DNA from: Agromyces archimandritae | GTDB lineage: Bacteria; Actinomycetota; Actinomycetes; Actinomycetales; Microbacteriaceae | Length of the DNA: 64,000 nucleotides | Assembly: GCF_018024495.1 (NCBI RefSeq) | Contig: NZ_CP071696.1 | Location: 682,001-746,000 of the forward strand | Direction of reading: 5' to 3' | Shown here: piece by piece, positions 56,782-64,000 of the stretch | Numbering within the stretch: position 1 is the first letter of the stretch | Layout: each line of letters starts with the position of its first letter | Position numbers and translations under genes: made by a program | The notes under the pieces: model-generated | The model's input: only the letters and a program-made list of their open reading frames with translations | The model's database searches: none | Told to the model about the DNA's origin: nothing

Positions 56782-57912
56782 TCAGTCCTGGAAGACCGCG
56801 GCGGCCGCTCGCGCCTCGTAGACGACGTCGTCGAGCTCGGCGCCGAGGGCCGTGACGTGCCCGACCTTGCGGCCGGGGCGCGGCGTCTTGCCGTAGTTGT
56901 GCATCTTGACCGTGGGATGCTCGGCGAACGCCTCCGCGTACCGGTCTTCGAGCGTGCCCTCGGCGGGCCCGCCGAGCACGTTGACCATGACCGCCCAGGG
57001 CTCCAGAGACCCGGTGCCGCCGAGCGGCAGATCGAGCACGGCCCGCAGATGCTGTTCGAACTGGCCGGTCGTGGCGCCGTCCATCGACCAGTGCCCGCTG
57101 TTGTGCGGGCGCATCGCGAGCTCGTTGACGAGCAGGCGGTCGTCGGTCGTCTCGAAGAGCTCGACGGCGAGCATGCCGGTGACGCCGAGGCCCTCGGCGA
57201 TCTGCACGGCGATCTGCGCCGCGACATCCGCCAGGCGGCCCGCCGAGTGCGGGGCGGGCGCGATGACCTCGCTGCAGACGCCTCCGCGCTGCACGGTCTC
57301 GACGACGGGCCAGACCGCGATCTCGCCGGACGGGCGGCGGGCGACCTGCTGGGCGAGCTCCCGCCGGAAGTCGACGAGTTCCTCGGCGAGCAACGCGCCG
57401 TCTCCGCCGCCCTCGGCGACGGTGGCGAACCACTCGGCGACTTCGGCGGCGCCGCGCACGACCCGCACGCCCTTGCCGTCGTATCCGCCGCGCGGGGTCT
57501 TCACGACCGCCGCCCCGCCGTGGGCGGCGATGAAGTCGTCGAGCTCGCCGGGCGTGCGCACCGCCGCCCAGTCGGGAACCGGCAGGCCGAGCTCCGAGAG
57601 GCGCTCGCGCATCCGCAGCTTGTCCTGTGCGTAGCGGAGGGCGTCGGGCCCCGGATGCACGGCGATCCCGGCATCCACCACCGTGCGGAGCACGTCCTGC
57701 GGCACATGCTCGTGGTCGAAGGTCACGACATCCACACCGCGGGCGAACTCGAGCAGCTGCCCGGCATCCGCATAGTCGCCGACGTGCGTCGCGGCCAGGG
57801 CCGCCGACATGCCCTCGGCCTCGGCGAAGACGCGCAGTTCGACCCCCAGCTCCACGGCCGCGGGAATCATCATCCGGGCCAGTTGCCCGCCGCCGATCAC
57901 ACCGACACGCAC
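56782..57912 (-). CDS. purK: 5-(carboxyamino)imidazole ribonucleotide synthase
   Basis: 376 residues beginning MRVGVIGGGQLARMM from GTG 57912. The frame runs up to a GTG at 57957, but that is next to a TAGACT box and would lie before the transcription start; GAGCGAGG sits 7-12 nt before 57912. ATP-grasp fold: AVVKTPRGGYDGKGV, VNELAMRPHNSGHW and GTGSLEPWAVMVNVLG. Makes N5-CAIR from AIR, ATP and bicarbonate. Divergent from the GtrA-like gene. Confidence 0.95.
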   Translation of the reverse strand: MRVGVIGGGQLARMMIPAAVELGVELRVFAEAEGMSAALAATHVGDYADAGQLLEFARGVDVVTFDHEHVPQDVLRTVVDAGIAVHPGPDALRYAQDKLRMRERLSELGLPVPDWAAVRTPGELDDFIAAHGGAAVVKTPRGGYDGKGVRVVRGAAEVAEWFATVAEGGGDGALLAEELVDFRRELAQQVARRPSGEIAVWPVVETVQRGGVCSEVIAPAPHSAGRLADVAAQIAVQIAEGLGVTGMLAVELFETTDDRLLVNELAMRPHNSGHWSMDGATTGQFEQHLRAVLDLPLGGTGSLEPWAVMVNVLGGPAEGTLEDRYAEAFAEHPTVKMHNYGKTPRPGRKVGHVTALGAELDDVVYEARAAAAVFQD

Positions 57913-57957
57913 TGCCGACCTCGCTCTCAGTCGCGCCCGGGCGGCGGCGACCCTCAC

Positions 57958-57963
57958 AGTCTA
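57958..57963 (-). promoter_or_regulatory. -10 box for purK
   Basis: TAGACT on the minus strand; predicted leader of about 40 nt. Confidence 0.45.
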
Positions 57964-57992
57964 CGGACGCGGCCCGGCCGCGGCCGCGCGCA

Positions 57993-57998
57993 TAGGAT
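57993..57998 (+). promoter_or_regulatory. -10 box of leaderless GtrA promoter
   Basis: TAGGAT ends 6 nt before GTG 58005, with no ribosome site. Confidence 0.55.
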
Positions 57999-58004
57999 GA
58001 GCGC

Positions 58005-58532
58005 GTGCCCGGAATCCGTCGACTGATGCAGCGCGCCTGGCACGGGGTGATCGCCTACGCGGTGAAGTTCGGCGTCGTCGGCCTCATCGGCCTCGTGGTC
58101 GATGTGACCCTGTTCAACATGCTGCGCGTCGGCGTGTTCGGCGAGGGGCATTGGGCGCAGAGCGCGATCGGTGCGAAGGTCATCTCGACGAGCGTCGCGA
58201 TCGTCGTCAACTGGATCGGCAACCGGTATTGGACGTTCCGGGCGCACCGTCGACGCAACTACGTGCGCGAGTTCGCCGAGTACCTCGTCGTCTCGCTCGG
58301 CGGCATGGCCATCGCCGTCGGATGCCTCTGGGTGAGCCACCACGTCCTCGGCTTCACGAGCATCCTGGCCGACAACATCGCCTCGAACGTCATCGGCCTG
58401 GGCCTGGGCACCCTGTTCCGCTTCGTGCTGTACCGCTACTGGGTGTACGGGCACCACCGTGCGGACGGCCGCACCGCGCTCGAGAAGGTCGCCGAGGCCG
58501 AGGAGGCCCTCTTCGAGGAGCCCGGGCGCTGA
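58005..58532 (+). CDS. GtrA-family membrane protein
   Basis: 175 residues with four membrane helices (about 18-37, 50-68, 95-113 and 122-142). The GtrA signature is seen in KFGVVGLIGLVVDVTLFNML and NWIGNRYWTFRAHRRR. GtrA proteins are thought to flip polyprenyl-phosphate sugars or assist such transfer, matching the DPM-like GT2 at 24842. The C-terminal tail is acidic. GTG start is leaderless. It stops 2 bp before the convergent DarT-like gene. Confidence 0.88.
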   Translation: MPGIRRLMQRAWHGVIAYAVKFGVVGLIGLVVDVTLFNMLRVGVFGEGHWAQSAIGAKVISTSVAIVVNWIGNRYWTFRAHRRRNYVREFAEYLVVSLGGMAIAVGCLWVSHHVLGFTSILADNIASNVIGLGLGTLFRFVLYRYWVYGHHRADGRTALEKVAEAEEALFEEPGR

Positions 58533-58533
58533 C

Positions 58534-59394
58534 TCAGCGACCGCCGCCGGCCTGGAACCACGGCGGGTAGACCGTGACGCGGGTCTTCACGCCGATCGCC
58601 GAAAGCGCCTGCCGCACCCGGTCGCGCACCTTCTCGTCCGAGACCGCGATGAGGGCGACGCGTTCGAGCGGCAGCGAGCCGCGCACGAGCACCTCCGCGG
58701 CCCCCTGACGCGACTCTTCGCCCTCGCGGGCGAGCCGGCGCAGGGTCCATTCGAGCTCGTGCCACTCCTCCGAGGTGCGGGCGCCGGGGATCGACGGGTC
58801 GCGGTCGGCGAGGACGACGGCGTCGGACTCCTCGCCGCCGGCCCCGAGCGCCTGGCCGATCGAGGAGACGAGCATGACGTATTCGGATGCGCGTCGCTTC
58901 ACGGCCCCGGGCGCGAGCCGCGGGTCGGGCTCGCCCGTGCGGATCGCCTCCCAGTAGTGCGCGTCGGTCGACAGGGCGAACGGCACGAACTCGGCGAGCT
59001 TCGCACCGGTGTCGCCGAGTTCGGTCGCGCGGCGGAACTCGCGGGCGGCCGGGGCGGCGATGTCGACGGCCGGGGATGCGCCGGCGGCATCGGAGAGGAT
59101 CGCCCCCGAGCCGAGGATGCGGGCGAGGTTGTCGAGATGGGTGAGGTGGAAGATGCGCTGGGCGCGTGCGTCGAAGGGCTTGTCGTCCTCGGGGCGGAGG
59201 GACGGGGCGGCCTTGCGACGCGAACGGGATGCGGCCGGCGCGGCGGCGCGGGAGGCCGCGGCAGCGGTGCGGGCCGCCGAGGTGCCCGGGATGCGGGCCG
59301 GTGCGGATGCCGCCGGGGCCGGCTCAGGGGGCTTCGGGGGGTTGCAGACGGCGCAGAGTCCGTCGTCGAATCCGTGGATGCATTCGTCGCCCAA
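58534..59394 (-). CDS. DarT-like ADP-ribosyltransferase-fold protein with N-terminal Cys cluster
   Basis: 286 residues from a TTG at 59394, with AGAGGG about 11 nt upstream. Residues 5-17 form a CxH-x6-CxxC cluster (C5, H7, C14, C17) that could bind zinc. Residues ~20-70 are Ala/Pro-rich and likely disordered. From 80 the DarT (DUF4433) pattern appears: FHLTHLDNLARILGSG, VPFALSTDAHYW, and GAAEVLVRG, where E234 would match the catalytic Glu. DarT enzymes ADP-ribosylate thymidine in single-stranded DNA and normally pair with a DarG macrodomain antitoxin; none is next to this gene. Housekeeping neighbours argue for a conserved chromosomal role and against a mobile toxin. Activity is inference. 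Confidence 0.72.
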   Translation of the reverse strand: MGDECIHGFDDGLCAVCNPPKPPEPAPAASAPARIPGTSAARTAAAASRAAAPAASRSRRKAAPSLRPEDDKPFDARAQRIFHLTHLDNLARILGSGAILSDAAGASPAVDIAAPAAREFRRATELGDTGAKLAEFVPFALSTDAHYWEAIRTGEPDPRLAPGAVKRRASEYVMLVSSIGQALGAGGEESDAVVLADRDPSIPGARTSEEWHELEWTLRRLAREGEESRQGAAEVLVRGSLPLERVALIAVSDEKVRDRVRQALSAIGVKTRVTVYPPWFQAGGGR

Positions 59395-59458
59395 GTGCGT
59401 GGTTCCCTCTCGACAGCGGCGTTTCCACGATCGGTTCCTCGCGGAAAACGCCCCGACT

Positions 59459-59464
59459 ACGTTA
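59459..59464 (-). promoter_or_regulatory. -10 box for the DarT-like gene
   Basis: TAACGT on the minus strand, leader of about 58 nt. Confidence 0.35.
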
Positions 59465-59529
59465 CGCGCACTTTCGGGGCTGCGGATGCGCGTACGGTCC
59501 GAGGCGCCTCGGCATCCGCTGCGGATCGC

Positions 59530-60081
59530 TCAGCGACGGCCCCAGGCGATCGTGTCGTCGGCGTGCGCCGGCTCGTCGCGGCGGCGTTCGGCGGGCGCCG
59601 GATGCTGGGCGTCCATGAGTTCGAGGAGGGCCGCCTGCACGACGGCGGGGCCGGGCACGTCCTTCAGCACGACGGTCATGTCGCGATCGGTGTCGATGCG
59701 CACGTCGCCCGAGCCGAACACGGCCTGCAGCGGGCCGCGCCGCACCTCCACGCGGTGCCCGCTCGAGTGCAGCAGCTCCTTGCGGACCCGTACGAAGACG
59801 CCGTGCCGGAGGATCACCCGTCGCGTCGTGATCGTCCACCGGCGCGTGAGCCACGACATGAACGGCAGGACGACGAGGAAGACGACGCCGACCGCGGCCG
59901 CCGACCACATGAGCGCGCTCTGCCAGCCGGGTTCGAGCGTGCCGGCGAGATACCCGGCGGCTCCGGCGATCGCCAGGGCGAAGACGACCGGAAGCGCGAG
60001 CACCCGGCCGTGCCGGCGGAGCCGGGCGACGACCCGCTCCGGCTGCGCTTCGGCGGCTCGGCGACGATCGACTCGTCTCAT
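59530..60081 (-). CDS. PH domain-containing membrane protein
   Basis: 183 residues. Two helices (about 27-47 and 57-78), then a bacterial PH (bPH2/DUF304) domain: WLTRRWTITTRRVILRHGVF, KELLHSSGHRVEVRRGPLQA, and GSGDVRIDTDRD. The function of such proteins is not well known. It starts 3 nt after the birA stop with no own ribosome site, so it is likely coupled to birA. The tail is rich in Arg and Asp and probably disordered. Confidence 0.83.
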   Translation of the reverse strand: MRRVDRRRAAEAQPERVVARLRRHGRVLALPVVFALAIAGAAGYLAGTLEPGWQSALMWSAAAVGVVFLVVLPFMSWLTRRWTITTRRVILRHGVFVRVRKELLHSSGHRVEVRRGPLQAVFGSGDVRIDTDRDMTVVLKDVPGPAVVQAALLELMDAQHPAPAERRRDEPAHADDTIAWGRR

Positions 60082-60084
60082 ACG

Positions 60085-60954
60085 CTATTCATACCGCAGG
60101 TGGGTCACGTCGCCGGCGGCGACAGCCTGGAGCGCGTCGTTCTCACGGGTGCGGACCAGGATGCGCCCGCTCTCGTCGAGGCCCTCCGCCATCCCTTCGA
60201 GGGTCGTGCCGTCCGGCAGTTCGACGCGTACCCCGCCGCCGATGGTGCCGCAGCGTTCGACGACGTCGGCGGCGAGGCCCGAGCCGATCGCGTCGCCGCC
60301 GGCCTCGGCCAGCCGCGCGACGAGCGCCCGGAAGCCCCGCAGGTAGTCGGCGAGCACCGCATCGGCATCGGGTGCGACGCCGGTCGCCAGGAGCAGCGAC
60401 GTCGAGGTGAGGGTCGGGAGGTCGTGCTCGTCGAGGGTCAGGTTCAGCCCGGCGCCCACGACGACCGAGCGGGCGTCGGGCAGCAGTTCGGAGAGGATGC
60501 CGCAGACCTTGTACCCCGAGACGAGCACGTCGTTCGGCCACTTGAGCCAGGTCTCCACGGCGCCCGGTGCGAGGCCGGCGGCCGCGTCGGCGTCGTCGGC
60601 CGCGCCGGTCCGGGCGAGCGCGGCATCCACGGCGCCGCGCACGGCATCCGTCATCGCCGCCCCGGCGAGCAGCGGAAGCCAGCCGTAGGCGTCCAGGGGC
60701 AGGCTCGCCGGCGGGCGGAGCAGCACCGAGATCGCGAGGGTCTTGCCCGTCGGGGCGAGCCAGCGGCGCCCGAGCCGCCCGCGGCCGGCCGTCTGCCGGT
60801 CGGTGACGAGCACCGCCCCGTCGGGCCAGGCACCGGCATCCGCACCCGAGGCCAGGGCCGACAGCTCCGTGTTGGTCGATGTCGCCTCGTCGCGCCACTC
60901 GAAGCGGCTCGCCTCGCGGCGGCTCCGTTCGAATCCCCCGTACGGTTCCTGCAT
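60085..60954 (-). CDS. birA: Biotin-[acetyl-CoA-carboxylase] ligase
   Basis: 289 residues. [10 protein letters not shown], the biotinyl-AMP loop [37 protein letters not shown], and a small C-terminal SH3-like domain ending in VTHLRYE. There is no N-terminal helix-turn-helix, so it is a class I ligase that cannot repress transcription. ATG 60954 has GGAAGGGGGG upstream. It attaches biotin to carboxylase carrier subunits, consistent with the divergent carboxylase genes. Confidence 0.94.
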   Translation of the reverse strand: MQEPYGGFERSRREASRFEWRDEATSTNTELSALASGADAGAWPDGAVLVTDRQTAGRGRLGRRWLAPTGKTLAISVLLRPPASLPLDAYGWLPLLAGAAMTDAVRGAVDAALARTGAADDADAAAGLAPGAVETWLKWPNDVLVSGYKVCGILSELLPDARSVVVGAGLNLTLDEHDLPTLTSTSLLLATGVAPDADAVLADYLRGFRALVARLAEAGGDAIGSGLAADVVERCGTIGGGVRVELPDGTTLEGMAEGLDESGRILVRTRENDALQAVAAGDVTHLRYE

Positions 60955-61120
60955 GCGTCCCCCCTTCCGTCCGCCGCCAAGTCTCGCATTCGCGGGCAGC
61001 CGGGGCGAACCGTGCGTCGCGTCGCGGGTCTTCCCCGAGTGGATGCCGGTGCGGAAAGGCACCACGCCCGCGTCCGCTTTTGTCGGATTCCCTCAACAAA
61101 ACCCGCCGGAACCCCGCGGG

Positions 61121-61126
61121 TAGAGT
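61121..61126 (+). promoter_or_regulatory. -10 box of leaderless carboxylase promoter
   Basis: TAGAGT ends 7 nt before GTG 61134, with no ribosome site. Confidence 0.55.
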
Positions 61127-61133
61127 GAACCGC

Positions 61134-62747
61134 GTGACCGAAGCGACCCCGAACGATTCAGCCGCCGCCCCCGAGCTGCAGACGACGGCGGGCAAGCTCG
61201 CCGACCTCAAGGCGAGGTACCACGAGGCCGTCACCGCCAGCGGCGAGGCCGCGATCGCCAAGCAGCACGCCAAGGGCAAGATGACCGCGCGCGAGCGCAT
61301 CGACACTCTCCTCGACCCGGGCTCCTTCGTCGAGTACGACGAGTTCGTCCGCCACCGCACGCACGCCTTCGGCATGGAGGCCAAGCGCCCCTACGGCGAT
61401 GCCGTCGTCACCGGCACCGGCACCGTGCACGGCCGGCAGGTCGCCGTCTTCAGCCAGGACTTCACGATCTTCGGCGGCTCGCTCGGCGAGGTCGCCGGCG
61501 AGAAGATCATCAAGATGCAGGAGCTCGCGCTGAAGATCGGGGTGCCCCTCATCGGCATCCTCGACTCGGGCGGCGCCCGCATCCAGGAGGGCGTGGTCGC
61601 ACTCGGCAAGTACGGCGAGATCTTCCGCCGCAACACCGCCGCATCCGGCGTCATCCCGCAGATCTCGATCGTGATGGGCCCGGCTGCCGGCGGCGCCGTC
61701 TACTCCCCCGCCCTCACCGACTTCGTCGTCATGGTCGACAAGTCGAGCCACATGTTCGTCACCGGACCCGACGTCATCAAGACCGTCACGGGCGAAGAGG
61801 TCGGCTTCGAGGAGCTCGGCGGCGCCCTCACCCACAACAAGGTCTCCGGCGTCGCCCACTACCTCGCCAGCGACGAGGCCGACGCCCTGGACTACGTGCG
61901 AACCTTGCTCGGTTTCCTGCCCGACAACAACCTCTCCGACGCCCCCGTCTACGACAGCGAGGTCGAGCTGGAGATCACCGACGCCGACCGGCGGCTGAAC
62001 ACGGTCATCCCCGACTCGCCGAACCAGCCCTACGACATGAAGCAGGTCATCGAGGGCATCGTCGACCACGGCGACTTCCTCGAGGTGCAACCCTTGTTCG
62101 CCCCGAACATCGTCATCGGCTTCGGCCGCGTCGAGGGCCGTTCGGTCGGCATCATCGCCAACCAGCCGAATGCGATGGCCGGCACCCTGAACATCGACGC
62201 CGGCGAGAAGGCGAGCCGCTTCGTGCGTTTCTGCGACGCGTTCTCGATCCCGATCCTCACCCTCGTCGACGTGCCCGGCTACCTGCCCGGCACCGACCAG
62301 GAATGGACGGGCGTCATCCGTCGCGGCGCGAAGCTGCTCTACGCGTACGCCGAGGCGACCGTGCCCCTCGTCACCGTCATCACCCGCAAGGCCTACGGCG
62401 GCGCCTACATCGTCATGGGCTCCAAGCAGCTCGGCGCCGACCTCAACCTCGCCTGGCCGACCGCCGAGATCGCCGTCATGGGCGGGCAGGGCGCCGTCAA
62501 CATCCTCTACCGCGGCGAGATCAAACGCGCCGAGGAGGCCGGCGAAGACGTCGCCGCCGTGCGGGCCAAGCTCGCCAGCGAGTACACCTACAACGTCGCC
62601 TCGCCGTTCCTGGCCGCCGAACGCGGCGAGCTGGACGGCGTCATCGAACCGGCCGCGACCCGCGTCTCGGTCGTGAAGGCGCTGCGCTCGCTCCGCACGA
62701 AGCGTGCGAGCATGCCGCAGAAGAAGCACGGCAACATCCCCCTGTAG
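61134..62747 (+). CDS. Acyl-CoA carboxylase beta (carboxyltransferase) subunit
   Basis: 537 residues, the usual length of PccB/AccD5 proteins. [17 protein letters not shown], the crotonase-like oxyanion-hole segments GGARIQEGV and [22 protein letters not shown] and [18 protein letters not shown]. Transfers a carboxyl group from biotin to acetyl- or propionyl-CoA, feeding fatty acid synthesis. Leaderless GTG. The epsilon subunit gene follows after 13 nt; the biotin-carrying alpha subunit is not in the window. Confidence 0.95.
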   Translation: MTEATPNDSAAAPELQTTAGKLADLKARYHEAVTASGEAAIAKQHAKGKMTARERIDTLLDPGSFVEYDEFVRHRTHAFGMEAKRPYGDAVVTGTGTVHGRQVAVFSQDFTIFGGSLGEVAGEKIIKMQELALKIGVPLIGILDSGGARIQEGVVALGKYGEIFRRNTAASGVIPQISIVMGPAAGGAVYSPALTDFVVMVDKSSHMFVTGPDVIKTVTGEEVGFEELGGALTHNKVSGVAHYLASDEADALDYVRTLLGFLPDNNLSDAPVYDSEVELEITDADRRLNTVIPDSPNQPYDMKQVIEGIVDHGDFLEVQPLFAPNIVIGFGRVEGRSVGIIANQPNAMAGTLNIDAGEKASRFVRFCDAFSIPILTLVDVPGYLPGTDQEWTGVIRRGAKLLYAYAEATVPLVTVITRKAYGGAYIVMGSKQLGADLNLAWPTAEIAVMGGQGAVNILYRGEIKRAEEAGEDVAAVRAKLASEYTYNVASPFLAAERGELDGVIEPAATRVSVVKALRSLRTKRASMPQKKHGNIPL

Positions 62748-62760
62748 GCCGAGGAGCAGC

Positions 62761-63003
62761 ATGGCGCAGATCACCCCGCCGCCCCGCCCGCAGGCCGGGC
62801 CCGGCGACATCCGCATCGAAACCGACGGCCTCACCCCTGCCGAGGCCGCAGCGGTCACCGCGGTGACCCTCGCCGCCCTCGACGAGCAGGCGGAGATCGC
62901 CCGCGTCGCCCCGCCACCCCCGAGCGGGTGGGAGCTTTCGCGGCGGATGCTGCGGAGCCCGCTGCACCCGGGACCGGGTGCCTGGCGGGCATCCGCCTGG
63001 TAG
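62761..63003 (+). CDS. accE: Acyl-CoA carboxylase epsilon subunit
   Basis: 80 residues. After an unstructured Pro-rich start, IRIETDGLTPAEAAAVTAVT and a C-terminal SGWELSRRMLRSPLHPGPGA with WRASAW at the end match the small epsilon subunits of actinobacterial acyl-CoA carboxylases, which stabilise the beta hexamer. GAGGAG before ATG 62761. Cotranscribed with the beta subunit gene. Confidence 0.9.
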   Translation: MAQITPPPRPQAGPGDIRIETDGLTPAEAAAVTAVTLAALDEQAEIARVAPPPPSGWELSRRMLRSPLHPGPGAWRASAW

Positions 63004-63358
63004 CTCTGCGCCAGCTGACGGCGGCGCGTGGATGCCGGCCGCGGCGTGTATTCACGCTCTCCACGTCGAGTCGCACATCCTTCGGGCGGATCGTCCTTGG
63101 TCCCCCGATCATCGACGATTCTGCTGTGCCTGCCCACGATATCGAGGTTCCGCCGCATCTTTTGTTCGGACCTCATCAGATGCTTGATGAAGGTCGGGAT
63201 CTGCCATACGCTGCACTTGCAGCTGCTGATCAGCTGCTGATCAGCTTAATAGCTGACCACAACCTGACCGGGGATCTTCCTGCGCGCATGCGAGCCGCGC
63301 CGCCCACAAGCACGCACAAAGCACGCGTTCTTCGATCCCGGCTTTCCTGAAGGGCACC
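63004..63358 (+). other. Intergenic region with lower GC and paired palindromes
   Basis: No convincing gene. One frame is open from inside accE to 63350 but has no good start and unlikely codon use. The sequence is less GC-rich than the surrounding genes and contains two GCTGATCAGC palindromes followed by a TTAAT stretch (63246-63250), the most A/T-rich spot nearby and a possible promoter for the secreted protein gene. GAAGGG (63349-63354) is the ribosome site of that gene. Confidence 0.6.
63221..63245. repeat. Tandem 11-bp repeat forming two palindromes
   Basis: AGCTGCTGATC occurs twice in direct tandem (63221-63231 and 63232-63242). It creates two self-complementary GCTGATCAGC sites at 63225-63234 and 63236-63245, spaced 11 bp centre to centre, about one helical turn. 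A related AGCTTAATAGCTGA follows. The geometry suits a dimeric repressor, though no regulator is known. Confidence 0.6.
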
Positions 63359-63763
63359 ATGAGCAACATGAAGAAGTCGATCGTCTTCAAGCTGTCGGCC
63401 GCAGCGATCGCAGCAGCCGCCATGCTCGGTGTCGGTTCGGCGGCCAACGCGGCGTCGAACTACATCGGGTTCGACGTCAACCTCCCCCGGCTGCAACTCT
63501 GGCAGATCGGATTCGCAACCCAATCGACCGGAACGAGCACGCCCGCACAGGTGAAAGTGTCTGCGATCGGATCGACCTACACCCTCGACGCACGCACGGC
63601 CCTTGAGTACAGCGATGCCAAGGGCGCCATCGCTTCAAACATCAACGAAGGCCAGACGGTCAGCCTGAACAAGCCTTTCAAGGGCAACGTCGGTCTCAAC
63701 GTTCGCAATCACACCCTCGCGGCCGTTCTCGTCCAGGCTCAGGGCCAGTTCCGGTCCAACTGA
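63359..63763 (+). CDS. Small secreted protein of unknown function
   Basis: 134 residues. A clear signal peptide (MSNMKKSIVFKLSAAAIAAA, likely cleaved after ANA near residue 31) leaves about 100 residues with no cysteine and a beta-rich, hydroxyl-rich look (VKVSAIGSTYTLDARTALEY, FKGNVGLNVRNHTLAAVLVQ). GAAGGG lies 4 nt before the ATG. I do not recognise the family. The signal peptide, the size and a membrane-protein gene starting 13 nt downstream recall secreted peptide/immunity or export pairs, but there is no bacteriocin motif. Codon use and GC are lower than in the carboxylase genes before it. Confidence 0.75.
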   Translation: MSNMKKSIVFKLSAAAIAAAAMLGVGSAANAASNYIGFDVNLPRLQLWQIGFATQSTGTSTPAQVKVSAIGSTYTLDARTALEYSDAKGAIASNINEGQTVSLNKPFKGNVGLNVRNHTLAAVLVQAQGQFRSN

Positions 63764-63776
63764 AACGCGGTCGAGG

Positions 63777-64000
63777 ATGAAGCATGTGCACGGTACGGCC
63801 GCTGAGACGTGGCTAGTCTCATCGATTGCGGCCGCACTCTGCGCGATGCTCATGATCGGGTGGGCGACGGTGGAGGCACCGGAATACATCCTCCGTGGCC
63901 CGCTCGATCTCTTCGATATCGCGACATCGCGGTCTCCGGTAGCGCTCGTGATCCCGCTCCTCGCGGCGCTCGCCGGCGCCGGGCCGTTCGTTGCCCGACT
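63777..64000 (+). CDS. Membrane protein, N-terminal part only
   Basis: Open to the window end without a stop, 74 codons visible from ATG 63777; GTG 63786, with GAGG 9 nt before it, is an alternative start. It shows a first membrane helix (SSIAAALCAMLMIGWATV), a short external loop (EAPEYILRGPLDLF), and a second helix (ALVIPLLAALAGAGPFVAR). The layout resembles the beginning of ABC-2-type or bacteriocin-associated permeases, which is only a guess. It is 13 nt after the secreted protein gene and likely cotranscribed. Confidence 0.6.
   Translation, partial: MKHVHGTAAETWLVSSIAAALCAMLMIGWATVEAPEYILRGPLDLFDIATSRSPVALVIPLLAALAGAGPFVAR

Noticed and set aside
58527-58539. CGCTG-ACT-CAGCG hairpin between the GtrA-like and DarT-like genes
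   Set aside because: A 5-bp stem is expected by chance at this GC content.
62928-63350. 140-codon frame after the carboxylase genes
   Set aside because: It starts inside accE in another frame, has no ribosome site, and most of it lies in the palindrome region; kept only as a remote possibility of a decayed gene.
63359-63763. Assignment of the secreted protein to the lactococcin 972 family
   Set aside because: Size and signal peptide fit, but the mature sequence lacks the Gly/Trp/Tyr-rich pattern of that family.

Overview
The window is a stretch of chromosome from a high-GC actinobacterium. The best fit is a member of the Microbacteriaceae (Agromyces, Leifsonia or Microbacterium type), although the genus cannot be fixed from sequence alone. 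The pointers are roughly 70% GC judged by eye, frequent GTG and TTG starts, many leaderless genes with a TANNNT box 6-9 nt before the start codon, a PurK/PurE/LytR-CpsA-Psr group, and an acyl-CoA carboxylase beta plus small epsilon subunit next to birA. I see no tRNA, rRNA, insertion sequence, phage gene or CRISPR array.

Almost everything from 1 to about 56200 is a cell-wall glycopolymer factory. Region A (1-20350): UDP-glucose dehydrogenase (partial), two paralogous membrane-anchored glycerophosphotransferases around an acetyltransferase, an SGNH acyltransferase, a GT2-glycerophosphotransferase fusion, then a minus-strand set (GT61, a glycerophosphotransferase-HAD fusion, GT2, acetyltransferase) divergent from two tandem O-antigen-ligase-like genes. 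Region B (20368-27152): GT4, GT2, an NDP-sugar epimerase, an acyltransferase, a polyprenyl-phosphate-sugar synthase-like GT2 with DUF2304, and a Wzx-like flippase; base composition here looks slightly less extreme. Region C (27220-41711): a large DUF6541-type membrane protein, an ABC polysaccharide exporter (Wzm/Wzt or TagGH type), a bifunctional cytidylyltransferase/SDR (CDP-polyol synthesis), a second SGNH acyltransferase, a second GT2-glycerophosphotransferase fusion, a secreted LGFP-repeat protein, a small coiled-coil protein and a LicD-methyltransferase fusion.

Region D (41884-54830): UDP-galactopyranose mutase and a GlfT2-like galactofuranosyltransferase, then galE-rmlA-rmlC facing rmlB-rmlD (the full dTDP-L-rhamnose set), a GlfT1-like GT2, another GT2, a GT4 and a third SGNH acyltransferase. 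Region E (54839-64000) leads into housekeeping genes: an LCP ligase overlapping purE, then purK, a GtrA-like protein, an orphan DarT-like protein, a PH-domain membrane protein, birA, and the acyl-CoA carboxylase beta and epsilon subunits. The last kilobase has visibly lower GC and holds a small secreted protein and the start of a membrane protein.

Working model (inference): nucleotide sugars (UDP-GlcA, UDP-Galf, dTDP-Rha and possibly its 4-epimer) and a CDP-polyol feed many glycosyltransferases and five CDP-glycerol-type polymerases. Products leave by two routes, an ABC exporter and a flippase with ligases, are decorated by O-acetyl, LicD-type phospho and methyl groups, and are attached to peptidoglycan by the LCP protein. 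No TagO/WecA-type initiating transferase and no TagD are present in the window.
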